This document shows positions 54,011-64,000 of a DNA stretch of 64,000 nucleotides, in pieces; within the stretch, counting starts at the first letter, position 1, and each line of letters starts with the position of its first letter. Source of the stretch: Kluyveromyces lactis. Taxonomy: Eukaryota > Ascomycota > Saccharomycetes > Saccharomycetales > Saccharomycetaceae. A program made the position numbers and the translations under genes. A model generated the notes under the pieces. The model made no database searches. It had not been told where the DNA came from and saw nothing but the letters and a program-made list of their open reading frames with translations. The DNA is taken from assembly GCF_000002515.2 (NCBI RefSeq), contig NC_006042.1:806001-870000 (forward strand), read 5' to 3'.

Positions 54011-54676
54011 TCATGCTAATAGTGGTTCTTCTTTTGGAGTTTCCTTTTGGGACTCTCCATTTTCCTTTTCTGGTTCCGAAGCCTTGAGTTCTCCCAATTC
54101 CTTTGTTGATGGGAGTTGATCCAGTCTATCTTGCACACCAGGTGCAGTCTCCTTGGTACCGTTAACCTCACGGTCTAACTGTTCCAATTCTCTATCAACT
54201 TCATCATTTATCGTAGATCCGACAACCGCGTTTGATAAAGCATCGTCTATCTCTCTTTGAATTTCTATCTGTTCTGCAGCAGTATCCATAATACTCTCTA
54301 CTTTCTCTAGATTCAACTCAACGTTAAGCTTCTTTAACAATTGATTTCCCTTCTGTAGTCCATCGATAAATTTCTTTTCTATTAGTTTAAATTCAATGGA
54401 TTGGACCATTGTCTCCAAATTTATTATCTGATCAGAACACTGTTCCAATAATCGTTCCTGATAATGTATCCGCTTTAACAACAATCTCGCACGATTATCC
54501 TGTTTCAATTGCTTCCCCTTAAGTTTAATGCAAAGAGTCCTTAACTCAGCTCTTTCGACCCCTATCAAATTTTCAGTACGACGAGAATATCTATGTAACT
54601 CATCTTTAGCCATCTTCAGTTGCAACATTGCCTTATCGGACTCTGTAACTTTTATTCGACTTCCTTGTTGTCCCAT
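54011..54676 (-). CDS. VPS20: ESCRT-III subunit Vps20
   Basis: This 221-residue CHMP6-type protein nucleates Snf7 polymers on endosomes during multivesicular body formation. The Gly after the start Met (MGQQGS) fits N-myristoylation. The N-terminal half is basic and helical (residues 1-110); the C-terminal half is acidic with a Pro/Glu-rich tail. Length equals the S. cerevisiae protein as I recall it (YMR077C). Confidence 0.92.
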   Translation of the reverse strand: MGQQGSRIKVTESDKAMLQLKMAKDELHRYSRRTENLIGVERAELRTLCIKLKGKQLKQDNRARLLLKRIHYQERLLEQCSDQIINLETMVQSIEFKLIEKKFIDGLQKGNQLLKKLNVELNLEKVESIMDTAAEQIEIQREIDDALSNAVVGSTINDEVDRELEQLDREVNGTKETAPGVQDRLDQLPSTKELGELKASEPEKENGESQKETPKEEPLLA

Positions 54677-55756
54677 CTCGTGAATATATGTGCTTGTTTT
54701 TATACTACCAAAAGTACTAACAAGTGTAGCTATTGAACTACCACTTTCGATTCCGTTACTAACTCCAAACCCTTCTCCAATATCAAAAAGTCGTTTGACA
54801 ATAAGTCTTCAACTGTTGGGCTTTCCTCATAGATGCATAGAATGGATATTCACTGTATCGATAACGCATAATGGACCTTTGGATCGACATAAAGATTTCA
54901 AGATAGTATATTTAAATATTACCCAGACAAAGTCACATGCAACCCATTTGCCAGAAAAAGATGAAATAGTATTCAAGTCACGTGAAATTACACAGAACAC
55001 TGCTTGTAAAAGACCGCTCTGGGCGGTCGCAAGCACAACAACATGAAATCAAGCCGCAAGAAGTTAGCCAGCCGCCTACTTCGTAGTTAAAGGGTTTTTG
55101 ACATATTCTCGAGATGAATCATGTCAACTATACGATCATTTGTAGTTGAACACTATCATACACACTTGTTCGGTTGTGTTGTCTTGTATGCTACATTTTC
55201 TGGTGGGATAAGGACAGCATCTTAAGCTGAAGACACCAAGATGACTAACTAAGCGTAAACGGCTTTTCTATGCGTGTTTAACCCAAAGCACTTGAATATT
55301 TCAGGTGAATCGTACTACTCTGCAAGGATGAACCGCAATATGATCCCAAAGACGAATCGAACCTACTGTCCCTTGTCGGATTATTAACTGATCAGTCACA
55401 ATGAATATGCATCATCTTACATATAAAACTTTTTGTTTCTTTCCACTTTTCTCTGCGAAAAAGCTTTGAAAAATTGTAAAAAGTAAAGTGAGGCGATAGT
55501 AAGAATTAGAATTGACTTCTTGTTAACCTAGCCATGTCATGAGACAAAGTTATTGATCAATTATAAGTTGATAAATAACGAGGCCCTCCATAGCTTTTTC
55601 ATCACAAATTTAATCGACTGGTAATACTATTAAATCGGTTAGCGGTGCCTACGTTTGATTCTATTGTTTCTACCGGTTTATCATTAATAATTAGTAAGGA
55701 CTTTTGAAAGTAAAAAGCCTTACCACAAGGAAGAACTAAAAATCAAATCTCCAAAT
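54677..55756. other. divergent promoter region VPS20/CYS4
   Basis: Contains a palindromic Cbf1-type E-box TCACGTGA (54978-54985), 300 bases from VPS20 and 770 from CYS4. Cbf1 sites are usual in sulfur amino-acid promoters. No gene is seen in the 1.08 kb. Confidence 0.55.
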
Positions 55757-57238
55757 ATGGGTTACGATACTCGCCATGATGTTATCGACTTAGTCGGCAA
55801 CACTCCTTTAATTCGCTTGCAAAAATTGCCAAAGGCAATTGGTATCAAACCTAAGGTCTATGCCAAGTTAGAGTTGTACAACCCAGGTGGTTCCATCAAG
55901 GACCGTATTGCTAAGTCCATGATCGAAGCTGCTGAAGAAGAAGGTATCATTCATCCATCCAGATCCACTTTGATTGAACCAACTTCCGGTAACACCGGTA
56001 TTGGTTTGGCTTTGATCGGTGCCATTAAGGGTTACAGAACTATCATTACTCTACCTGAAAAGATGTCTAACGAAAAGGTTTCTGTCTTGAAGGCTCTAGG
56101 TGCTGAAATTATCAGAACTCCAACTGCTGCTGCCTGGGATTCTCCAGAATCTCATATCGGTGTTGCCTTACGTTTAGAAAAGGAAATTCCAGGTGGTATC
56201 ATCTTGGATCAATACAATAACATGAAGAATCCAGAAGCTCACTACTTCGGTACTGGTAAGGAAATCCACCACCAATTGGAAGATTTATCTTTGTTCTCCA
56301 AGTTGAAAGCTGTTGTCGCTGGTGCTGGTACAGGTGGTACTATCTCCGGTATCTCGAAATATATCAAGGAACAGAACGACAAAATTGCCATTGTCGGCGC
56401 TGATCCTGTTGGTTCCATTTTGGCTGTCCCAGAAAAATTAAACGAAACCGATGTCACTGAATACAAGGTAGAAGGTATTGGTTACGATTTTGTTCCAAAG
56501 GTTTTGAACCGTGATTCTGTTGACCATTGGGTCAAGACTGATGACAAATCCTCTTTCAAATATGCTCGTCAATTGATCTCCAACGAAGGTGTTCTAGTTG
56601 GTGGTAGTAGTGGTAGTGCATTTACTGCTTTGGTTGATTACTGTAACGAACATCCAGAATTGACTGAAGATGATGTTATCGTCGTTATCTTCCCAGATTC
56701 CGTCAGATCCTACTTGACTAAGTTCGTCGATGATGAATGGCTAAAGACCAACGGCCTATGGGATGATGCCATTGCCACTCCAATTGTGCAAAAAGAAACC
56801 GATGTTTTTGAAGATGCCACCGTGAAGGATTTGAACTTGAAACCAGTGGTCTCTGTTGAAGAAGACGCTTCTGTTGCTACTGTCATCAAGATTTTAAGAG
56901 ATAACTCGTTCGATCAACTACCTGTGTTAACAAAGGATGGAAAGTTGTGCGGTTTGGTAACTTTGTCTCAATTATTAAAGAAATTATCCACTTCCAAGGA
57001 TGTTTCTAGCATTAAAAGTCTGTTCTTTGATTTCCGTAAGTTGAATAACTTTGATGACATCTCTTCCTATAACGCCGACAAGTCTCATAAGAAGATATTT
57101 GTTCGTTTCGATGTCAATACAACTTTGTCTGAGTTGAACTCTTTCTTTGAAAAGAACTCAGCAGCTATCATTACTGAGGGTCTGAACCCAGTCCATATTG
57201 TCACAAAGGTGGATTTATTATCTTACTTGGCCAAATAA
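55757..57238 (+). CDS. CYS4: cystathionine beta-synthase
   Basis: The 493-residue PLP enzyme joins homocysteine and serine to cystathionine in the transsulfuration path to cysteine. The PLP lysine is in NPGGSIKDRIAKS (about residue 50), the phosphate loop in GAGTGGTISG, and substrate binding in EPTSGNTGIGLA. The C-terminal 150 residues form two CBS motifs, as in S. cerevisiae Cys4 (507). There is no N-terminal haem-binding segment, as in other yeasts. Codon bias is strong, so it is probably highly expressed. Confidence 0.97.
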   Translation: MGYDTRHDVIDLVGNTPLIRLQKLPKAIGIKPKVYAKLELYNPGGSIKDRIAKSMIEAAEEEGIIHPSRSTLIEPTSGNTGIGLALIGAIKGYRTIITLPEKMSNEKVSVLKALGAEIIRTPTAAAWDSPESHIGVALRLEKEIPGGIILDQYNNMKNPEAHYFGTGKEIHHQLEDLSLFSKLKAVVAGAGTGGTISGISKYIKEQNDKIAIVGADPVGSILAVPEKLNETDVTEYKVEGIGYDFVPKVLNRDSVDHWVKTDDKSSFKYARQLISNEGVLVGGSSGSAFTALVDYCNEHPELTEDDVIVVIFPDSVRSYLTKFVDDEWLKTNGLWDDAIATPIVQKETDVFEDATVKDLNLKPVVSVEEDASVATVIKILRDNSFDQLPVLTKDGKLCGLVTLSQLLKKLSTSKDVSSIKSLFFDFRKLNNFDDISSYNADKSHKKIFVRFDVNTTLSELNSFFEKNSAAIITEGLNPVHIVTKVDLLSYLAK

Positions 57239-57494
57239 AAAAAGGATATTTCATTAAACTAAGAATCATGTCCAAAGTGCAAGGTATATTTCCACTTACA
57301 TTCAATATATCACAACCCCAAGCCAATCAATCCTGCAATGAAATAATTTCATAAAATATACATATTTGTTGTAAAAGTATAGTATAGATATCTATTGACA
57401 TAAAGTATACAAACAGACAGTCTATTATCAACATGCCTGATGATTCTTCCAGTGAATAATCAGGAAGTGAGATGCAGGAAGTCATTGAACAATA

Positions 57495-57920
57495 TTACTT
57501 CTTTTCGATTCCTAGAACTTTCATCAAAGGCCCTAGTTGGTCAGGACCCAAATTTATGCCAGATTTGTCCATCTCTGATTTGAATTTCTGCATAGCTTCT
57601 CTAATATCCTTATCCATCATAAGCTTTACCATCTGCATGATACTTGGAGGTTCATTCGATTCTGGATCAATTAACTTCTTTTCTCGCATGATACTGTTAA
57701 GATTTTCCAAGGATTCCACAATAGATGGATGGGAATGAATCTCGTCCATAAGTTTCTGTACTTTGACATGAGCATCCAGATCCTCGGGTGATTTGTCCCA
57801 TGACGAAGCATATCTCTTGTTTTGTAGAAGAGGAATGATTGTTCTACAACTTCTTTGAGCAGTAACTGCTCCAAATGTGGCAGCTCTTAGCCCAGAACGG
57901 AATACAGAACGCGATAACAT
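57495..57920 (-). CDS. small mitochondrial protein (YGL041W-A-like)
   Basis: From the ATG at 57920 the protein has 141 residues; upstream of it the frame opens only at a TTG (57956). The N-terminus is Arg-rich and acid-free for about 40 residues (MLSRSVFRSGLRAATFGAV), a clear mitochondrial presequence. The mature part is helical and charged, ending MKVLGIEKK. Position between HEM2/CYS4 and DST1 matches the uncharacterised mitochondrial S. cerevisiae YGL041W-A. Function is unknown. Confidence 0.8.
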   Translation of the reverse strand: MLSRSVFRSGLRAATFGAVTAQRSCRTIIPLLQNKRYASSWDKSPEDLDAHVKVQKLMDEIHSHPSIVESLENLNSIMREKKLIDPESNEPPSIMQMVKLMMDKDIREAMQKFKSEMDKSGINLGPDQLGPLMKVLGIEKK

Positions 57921-58424
57921 GTTTTCTATATGAGGATTATTGAAGTTCCACAGCAACAGGACCGGTTAGGTCTCGGATATTCTATATTTTCTTAATTTAG
58001 TATGCAAGCGGAAAGATAATTGCGCTTTCACATTTTTTTGAAGTTGATAAAATTTCAGACCTTAACATGATGGACTGTTATCGAACAGGAGTCTGAAGGT
58101 AATAATTGAAGGTGAGCACCGACTATTTTCATTTGAGCTTGCAATATATAAACAAATCGAACTACAATGAATTCAACACCATCTGTAGAGTATTTACCAT
58201 AGATACGATTCTTAATTGTGATATTACAACTTTGGTCATTTATACATGAAATACTAGTTAGCCGGAAGAATGTATGATGTAGAATTGGCGGATGCTATGT
58301 GTACACATCTAGCTAGCAATGAAATAACGAAAGAGTTTTAGTGCTTGATCACTGCCATCATCATGCTGCTTTAGTGTATCATATGCCAAGGCTATCTTCG
58401 TAAAATTCAAAGTGAGAATTTCAA
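57921..58424. other. spacer before DST1 3' end
   Basis: Promoter of the small mitochondrial gene and 3' region of DST1; nothing further recognised. Confidence 0.55.
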
Positions 58425-59303
58425 CTACGAGAACTTCCATCTATTACCGCAATTCTCACATGTACAAAAAGTAGTAAGAGGTTCATCCGCAGATCTTGTT
58501 TGTAGTTGGTAGTATGATACTTTTCTTTGTTTACATTTGCCACATTGGAATCTATCTGTTACTGATCTTTCTACAGTTGCACCTTGTGCATTAAACAAAT
58601 TCTGTTTCTCAATTTCCTCAATTTTCTTCTTTAAATGTTCCGGTGCCAAGTCCTTAGGATCAGCAGTCACTAAATGTTTGGCTGATACTTCTCCATTCGT
58701 AATTCTATGTTTCAAATCTGGATTGTTCTTGGAGATTATATTTGAGTAAATTATTCTGTATTTGTCACGATATCCCTTTTCGTCAGACTCGGGATTGAAC
58801 AGATTAGCCATTTCTGTCTCAATACTCATTACTGTATCTAGGATAGCTACTGGAGGATGTTCACTTTCTTTTGCCAATGCATCATATAATGCCCTAATAG
58901 CCATATCTCTAATCTTGACACCATATATATCCGTTTTCACACCGTCGTTCTTAGCATTTCTTGGAGCTTTGCTGACATATTTCTCCTTCTTTACTGCTTC
59001 TCCACCGCTTGTACCATTATTGTTACTTGTAGATGAGGAATTGCTGCTTAGTTTGCTTTTCTTTTCACGAGCCACAGCATCTTTCCAGGATAAAATCATC
59101 TTCTTCACCAATTTGACGATGTCTGGATTGGAAGATTTCTTAAATTGGTTGACTACGACCCCTACTTTCGTCTCTCTAAGAAGCTTCTCATTAACATCTT
59201 TCAAATCTTTATCTAATGACTGTAGAATCTTGAACACAACATCATTATTATTTTTGTTCTTCTCTAATCCTTTGACGGCTTCTAAAACGTCCTTGGTTTC
59301 CAT
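58425..59303 (-). CDS. DST1: transcription elongation factor TFIIS
   Basis: The 292-residue factor rescues backtracked RNA polymerase II by stimulating RNA cleavage. It has the LW domain I (residues 1-75), a Ser/Asn-rich linker, the central polymerase-binding domain (about 130-240), and the C-terminal zinc ribbon with CGKCKQRK and CENCGNRW. The catalytic acidic hairpin RSADEPLTTF is intact. Length is close to S. cerevisiae Dst1 (309). Confidence 0.97.
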   Translation of the reverse strand: METKDVLEAVKGLEKNKNNNDVVFKILQSLDKDLKDVNEKLLRETKVGVVVNQFKKSSNPDIVKLVKKMILSWKDAVAREKKSKLSSNSSSTSNNNGTSGGEAVKKEKYVSKAPRNAKNDGVKTDIYGVKIRDMAIRALYDALAKESEHPPVAILDTVMSIETEMANLFNPESDEKGYRDKYRIIYSNIISKNNPDLKHRITNGEVSAKHLVTADPKDLAPEHLKKKIEEIEKQNLFNAQGATVERSVTDRFQCGKCKQRKVSYYQLQTRSADEPLTTFCTCENCGNRWKFS

Positions 59304-59709
59304 ATCCGCAGAAGATATCTCAGTTTCTATCTATATTCCAGGATCAATTTCTTTCGAAGATGAAGAATGAATGTTAATAATACACAGCAAATATTGCTCT
59401 CAACAGATTCTAATGAGTTAGGACCTGCTGAAATCCACCATTTGGACAATGGACAGTGTTGATTGTTTGAAGTCATTAATTAGTTTTCAATTCTAATTTC
59501 ATTTCATTCGAACATTGAAAAAAAAATTAGAATTGAAGTTGATGACGAAAGTTGAAGAATCGAACAATAAAGCCATATCTGAGTTTTATTACACTTATAA
59601 AGTACCGCTAAGAGCATCGAAGGACTTGTAAGACAGACTTCCACCAGACAGCTAGCTGTGAAAATAACCTGGTGCAACCAATTTCAATCATAGAAATAGT
59701 TAAAAAGCA
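59304..59709. other. divergent promoter region DST1/RNA15
   Basis: Nothing beyond AT-rich sequence was recognised. Confidence 0.55.
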
Positions 59710-60486
59710 ATGAACAGGGGAAATCCATCGCGCACAGTTTATTTAGGTTCGATACCGTATGACCAAACAGAACAACAAATATTAGACCTATGTCAGACGA
59801 TAGGACCAGTAACGGCAATGAAGATGATGTTTGACCCAACGACGGGTAAATCTAAGGGTTATGCTTTTATTGAATTCAAAGATTTGGCAACTTCGGCAAG
59901 TGCAGTTAGAAACTTGAACGGGTATACATTGGGTTCAAGATCGTTAAAGTGCGGATACACCACCGGTAGTGGCATAAACGGCAGCGGATCTGGCCCCGGA
60001 GATGAAGAGGAGAATGGAAACATGGTTGAGGATGTGAAGTTCCCATGGCTCCCGGTAGGGGTGGACGTTAACATCAATATGACTACACCAGCAATGTGTA
60101 TCAGTAGTGAATTGGGGAAGCTACAAAAGGACCAACAGATGGCTCTACTAAAAGTAATCCAACATTTCTGTAAAGACGACAAGGAAACTTTCGTAGCACT
60201 CCTAGAAGAGGCACCTCAATTGAGCTATGCTATTGCGGAACTCCTGTTGAGTAACGGTGTGTGCAGTGTGGACCAATTGACACAATTGGCTATGGCGAGT
60301 AAACAAAGGCCAGAGGAACAGACTGATAACACAGTGGAAGACGGATTAGACGAAGAGAAAGTGGATCTTCTAAGGCAAGTTCTACAGCTACAGGATTCAG
60401 ATATAGCAATGCTTCCGCAAGACGAAAAGATGGCAGTTTGGGAACTCAAACAGAGGGCAATGAAAGGTGAATTCGGTCATCTTTAA
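59710..60486 (+). CDS. RNA15: cleavage factor IA subunit Rna15
   Basis: The 258-residue CstF64-type protein binds U-rich signals in mRNA 3'-end formation. An RRM occupies residues 9-85 with RNP2 (VYLGSI) and RNP1 (SKGYAFIEF). The hinge that binds Rna14 follows (about 115-195), then the small C-terminal Pcf11-binding bundle ending AVWELKQRAMKGEFGHL. It is shorter than S. cerevisiae Rna15 (296) because the Asn/Gln linker is nearly absent. Order DST1-RNA15 equals YGL043W-YGL044C. Confidence 0.96.
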   Translation: MNRGNPSRTVYLGSIPYDQTEQQILDLCQTIGPVTAMKMMFDPTTGKSKGYAFIEFKDLATSASAVRNLNGYTLGSRSLKCGYTTGSGINGSGSGPGDEEENGNMVEDVKFPWLPVGVDVNINMTTPAMCISSELGKLQKDQQMALLKVIQHFCKDDKETFVALLEEAPQLSYAIAELLLSNGVCSVDQLTQLAMASKQRPEEQTDNTVEDGLDEEKVDLLRQVLQLQDSDIAMLPQDEKMAVWELKQRAMKGEFGHL

Positions 60487-61881
60487 TAGATCGTCTCATG
60501 GATGGAAAATCAAAAATAATGAACATGCGTCAACTATAAAGTTCATTAATGCTTATAGATGAAACGGTGTAGAATGTACAAATTGAATACGCACTTTCGG
60601 ATGAAGTAAAGTTCAGTCTCTAAAATATACCTTCAATGAGCCAGAATGCGCTTGACGGTAAGACAGAAGTAGCAGTATAATTTTATGGAAATAATGAAGA
60701 GAAGGGTTAATAACCAAGCTTACTCCACGTATGCAGTATCTATTCAAATTAATTAACTCTGTAAAGTCACGTGTATCAGCTCCAAGAAAATGAAATTAAC
60801 TAGCGTCTACCCTATTAACATTTGTGAAAACTTCAACCCAGAATGAGCTGAAAGACACTAAGGTGGAGGCTTTAACGGATAAGAAGAGTACTCATGTGTG
60901 GAAAGCAATAATCCGAGTCAAGTATAGCACAATTTTTTCAAGTTAATCGTCAATGATATCCATCTGATGATGATGCTGCTGCTGTAAAATGACAACTGCC
61001 GCAAACATCGTTTCTCTGCCACCAAGTTTGTGACAAATGAATAAGCTTTCTCAGCCTTGCTTCATATGTAGCAAGGCTAAAGGAAATACAACCGTCCATA
61101 GCGGACTAGGCCATGAACCAGTTACCATCGAGATTTTTAAGCAACCAGAAAAATAAGTGTTCTTATTCGAATGGCATATTTCTCTGGCAGCCGTAAAGTC
61201 TCACGAAAGACACAGACACAGAAACTTCATAGCCAAAAAAAAAAATTAATTTACAACTAGCTTCAGCAGTGAACCTAACCTTAATTTCGTGCAGGTACGG
61301 TCAAGGGGTCCTGTTTATCGAATTATCTTTCTACGGAGGTATAAGCGTCGAACCTTTGTGATTGTTGTTCGGAAATAGGTTTGTGTGATTGTGTTTAGTA
61401 ACCTATTTGGATGTCTTTGATATTCGAAGATACCCCAAATTCGGTCGTTACGGTTCCTTCCAGTATCATAACTCGATGATAGTGACTTTTGTTCCTTTCG
61501 ATTCTGCCAGTTCCTCGTGACATTATAAAGCTTTTATGGTTTAATTCGACATCCGTAAGGTATTTCCTTTGAAGTCTTTCGAAGACTCTTTCGATCGAAT
61601 GGTTTACGCTTCTTATTCCGGTACAAGGGCCTGAAATATGACTTCGACCCTAACAACACTTCCAAATTACACTGTTAATTTCCATTCGCCATGTTTTAAT
61701 ATGTCATACGAAGTTGATTAAGAACCCAAGAGTATATAAATGATGAACAGACACCACTAATTTCTTCATCGGCTTGAGTTCAGTTTGTTTTGAGATGTGA
61801 TTGGATCTGGTATTTAAGATAGAGTTTCACACATAGAAACTACAAACCGCAAGTGGGTAACTGTTCATTTTAAGTTCAACA
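60487..61881. other. promoter region of the permease gene
   Basis: A 1.4-kb spacer with an E-box CACGTG (60768-60773) and a TATA element (61733-61740). No coding frame is seen. Confidence 0.55.
61733..61740 (+). promoter_or_regulatory. TATA box of the permease gene
   Basis: TATATAAA lies about 140 bases before the ATG at 61882, consistent with an inducible gene. Confidence 0.55.
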
Positions 61882-63513
61882 ATGGTGGATTTTGAAAAAC
61901 AGAGGGTTGACTCGGATGTGAAAAGGATTTCACTATCCAGTTATGATGTTGAATTACGTTCTCAGGATTCATTGGATAGTGATAATCCGTTTAGTGATCC
62001 CCTGATCGCCGAATATTATCGTGCACTATATGAAGAAAGCAAATACGAGAGTAGAAGCGCATTTGATCCGGCGTTCACATGGACAAAGGAAGAGGAGAAG
62101 AAATTGCTTTGGAAGTTGAACTTCAGAGTTGCATTTGTGGCATGTTTTTTGTTTATTGCTCTTCAATTGGACCGTGGTAATTTATCTCAGGCAGTGGCCG
62201 ACAATCTTCTTGAAGATTTACACATGGATACCAATGACTTTAATTTGGGTAACCAATTGTTCTACCTCTCCTTTTTCCTTGCAGAATTGCCTTCTCAGTT
62301 GATTTCCAAAAGATTGGGTCCTGATATTTTCATTCCCATTCAAATTTGTGCTTGGTCCGTCGTTGCCATGGCGCAGGCTGCTATGCATAATAAAGCAGGG
62401 TTTTTGATCTGCAGATGTTTGATTGGAGCTCTCGAGGGTGGATTTATTGCTGACCTTGTTTTATGGCTAACTTACTTCTTCACTAGTAAAGAACTTTCAA
62501 TCAGGTTATCATGGTTCTGGACTAGTTTATCAATCGTTCAAGTTGTGAGTGCTTTACTGGCGTACGGTATTTTAAGAATGAGAGGCATCGGTGGTCTTGC
62601 TGGATGGCAATACTTGTTCTTGCTAGAAGGAATTTTAACCTTCCTCATTGGTCTTTCCGGTTTTTATCTAATGGTCCCTGGCGCCGTCCAAACGAAAAAT
62701 TGGATGCATCCAAAGGGGTGGTTCACAGAAAGAGAGGAAAAGATTGTTGTTAACAGAGTTCTTAGAGATGATCCATCTAAAGGTGACATGCATAATAGAC
62801 AACCGATCTCTTTCAAGTTGCTGTGGAGTGCTATCTCTGATTATGATCTATGGCCAATTTACTTGATTGGGTTGATTGCTTATGTCCCAATGAACACTGT
62901 ATCGACATATCTAACATTAACACTAAAATCTGTGGGATTCAGCACTTTGAATGTGCAGCTACTTTCTATTCCATACCAAGTTATCCACATTACTCTTCTC
63001 ATTGGAGTTACTTGGTACGCAGAAAGAATTGACCAAAGAGCGTACATGGGAGTTATCGCTTCGATTTGGAATGCCTTGTTCCTTGGTGTTCTAAGATGGT
63101 GGAAGGGATCCCTAGTTGAGGCATGGCCTACATTCGCGTTGTGTACATTATTACTGGGTGGTCCATACGTGCATGCAATCTGTGTTAGTTGGGTCTCTAG
63201 AAACTCCAATTCTATCAAAACTAGAGCTTTGAGTTCTGCATTGTATAATATGGCCGTTCAAGTAGGTGCAATTTATTCCACTCAAATCTACAGAAAAAAT
63301 GATGCACCGTTGTATCATACCGGTAACACCGTTCTATTTGCGATATCCATTGCAGGTATTCCGGTTTTCCTCTTTGCGAAATGGTATTACCGCACAAGAA
63401 ACAAGCGAAAGGAAGCTATCTGGAGCCAAATGTCCGAGGACGAACGTGTCGAATATATCCAAACGACCAGCGACCAAGCAAATAAAAGATTAGATTTTAG
63501 ATTTGCTGAGTGA
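61882..63513 (+). CDS. anion permease of the Dal5 family, Soa1-like
   Basis: This 543-residue major facilitator protein has about 12 membrane segments and a long charged N-terminus. It belongs to the Dal5 anion:cation symporter family (allantoate, nicotinate, vitamin H, sulfonate carriers). The central loop motif RVLRDDPSKGDMHNRQP and the C-terminal pattern ending RLDFRF resemble S. cerevisiae Soa1 (YIL166C, 542 residues), a transporter of sulfonates and inorganic sulfur compounds. Substrate is not proven from sequence; an E-box lies far upstream. The TATA-type promoter suggests nutrient-responsive expression. Confidence 0.8.
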   Translation: MVDFEKQRVDSDVKRISLSSYDVELRSQDSLDSDNPFSDPLIAEYYRALYEESKYESRSAFDPAFTWTKEEEKKLLWKLNFRVAFVACFLFIALQLDRGNLSQAVADNLLEDLHMDTNDFNLGNQLFYLSFFLAELPSQLISKRLGPDIFIPIQICAWSVVAMAQAAMHNKAGFLICRCLIGALEGGFIADLVLWLTYFFTSKELSIRLSWFWTSLSIVQVVSALLAYGILRMRGIGGLAGWQYLFLLEGILTFLIGLSGFYLMVPGAVQTKNWMHPKGWFTEREEKIVVNRVLRDDPSKGDMHNRQPISFKLLWSAISDYDLWPIYLIGLIAYVPMNTVSTYLTLTLKSVGFSTLNVQLLSIPYQVIHITLLIGVTWYAERIDQRAYMGVIASIWNALFLGVLRWWKGSLVEAWPTFALCTLLLGGPYVHAICVSWVSRNSNSIKTRALSSALYNMAVQVGAIYSTQIYRKNDAPLYHTGNTVLFAISIAGIPVFLFAKWYYRTRNKRKEAIWSQMSEDERVEYIQTTSDQANKRLDFRFAE

Positions 63514-63663
63514 ATTTCGTGAACTGTATTATTTGTTACTTTTGTTTACAATGTGCACGGCATGAATTCCCTGTATACTACATGCATATATACCAGAACT
63601 TTGATCTTTAATCTATAAAAGTTTTAACTACAACATTGTTTAATTCATTATGAAAACTCTTTT

Positions 63664-64000
63664 TTAACCACATTTCCCGGCTTGCTTCATCCCTTTTTCT
63701 ACATCGACACTGAAGAATAGTAGTAGAGCCACCAAATATAATAATGTGTTCGGAATGAATGGCATCCTGGAGTTCCCTGTCTTATCTTGAAGTAAAGCAA
63801 CAATCAAAGATTCAGACCAACCAGTACATAAACCAAGCATTACTTCAAAGCCAAAATATTGGTTTTCTTTACCTGTAGGTAACATTGCACTATATGCAAC
63901 GCGGTTGATTGTTCTGATACCAGAACTTGTGCTAACGAACAAAATCTGAAATAACCAGAATTCCCATCGATATTTAAAGCCAACCTTACTATTGAAGTTA
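63664..64000 (-). CDS. Atg22-like transporter, C-terminal part only
   Basis: The frame is open from the stop at 63664 through the window edge, so only about the last 112 residues are seen. They contain two or three hydrophobic segments and the pattern RTINRVAYSAMLPTGKENQYFGFEVMLG, then VDVEKGMKQA. This resembles the C-terminal region of Atg22-type vacuolar amino-acid effluxers in the major facilitator superfamily. Which of the several fungal Atg22-like subgroups it is cannot be told from this part. Confidence 0.7.
   Translation of the reverse strand, partial: NFNSKVGFKYRWEFWLFQILFVSTSSGIRTINRVAYSAMLPTGKENQYFGFEVMLGLCTGWSESLIVALLQDKTGNSRMPFIPNTLLYLVALLLFFSVDVEKGMKQAGKCG

Noticed and set aside
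55345-55365. AATCGAACC, like a reversed tRNA B box
   Set aside because: The flanking bases do not form a T-arm stem and no A box lies at the right distance.
61366-61385. TTCGGAAAT as a possible centromere CDEIII core
   Set aside because: No AT-only CDEII stretch and no CDEI at the proper distance.

Overview
This window is nuclear DNA of a budding yeast of the family Saccharomycetaceae. It is AT-rich, has short intergenic spacers, almost no introns, and about 33 protein genes whose products match Saccharomyces cerevisiae proteins along their length. Gene order points to a lineage that did not pass through the whole-genome duplication. Genes that lie on S. cerevisiae chromosomes VI and XII alternate here one by one: GYP8, SPT8, CAF16, ERG3, CAK1, MNL2, SHM2, AGX1, HAC1, REX2, RIM15. 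The left end likewise joins the chromosome XV block (SPS4, SFG1, COT1) to the chromosome XIII block (ZRC1 site, YMR244W, COA6). A GDP1-type NADP-preferring glyceraldehyde-3-phosphate dehydrogenase, first described in Kluyveromyces lactis, suggests Kluyveromyces or a close relative. The genus is inference.

Layout. 1-12 kb: a gene-poor end with a GC-rich island (about 560-860), then SPS4, SFG1, a COT1/ZRC1 zinc/cobalt transporter, a secreted SUN-family protein and COA6. 12-35 kb: the interleaved VI/XII block (Rab GAP, SAGA subunit, ABC ATPase, sterol C5-desaturase, CDK-activating kinase, mannosidase-like protein, two glycine-forming enzymes side by side, the unfolded-protein-response factor HAC1, REX2, RIM15). 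36-48 kb: CDC55, COX13, the divergent meiotic regulators IME4 and HOS2, GDP1, and a 2-hydroxyacid dehydrogenase. 48-64 kb: GDI1, LSM2, a zinc-knuckle protein, a PITH-domain protein, HEM2, VPS20, CYS4, a small mitochondrial protein, DST1, RNA15, a Dal5/Soa1-type permease, and the 3' end of an Atg22-like transporter cut by the window edge.

The most informative non-standard structures are these. (1) HAC1 carries a complete Ire1-type intron: both cleavage-site stem-loops are visible, splicing swaps the C-terminus, and a 16-bp plus 7-bp complementarity between the 5' leader and the intron matches the known translational attenuator. (2) The RIM15 reading frame is broken once inside the kinase insert, so as sequenced the kinase lacks its second half. 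(3) A 37-bp perfect inverted repeat lies just upstream of LSM2, which has no intron here. (4) ERG3 has two exact sterol-response cores in its promoter. No tRNA, rRNA, centromere, CRISPR array or mobile element was recognised. All product names rest on remembered family sequences and gene order; no database search was run.
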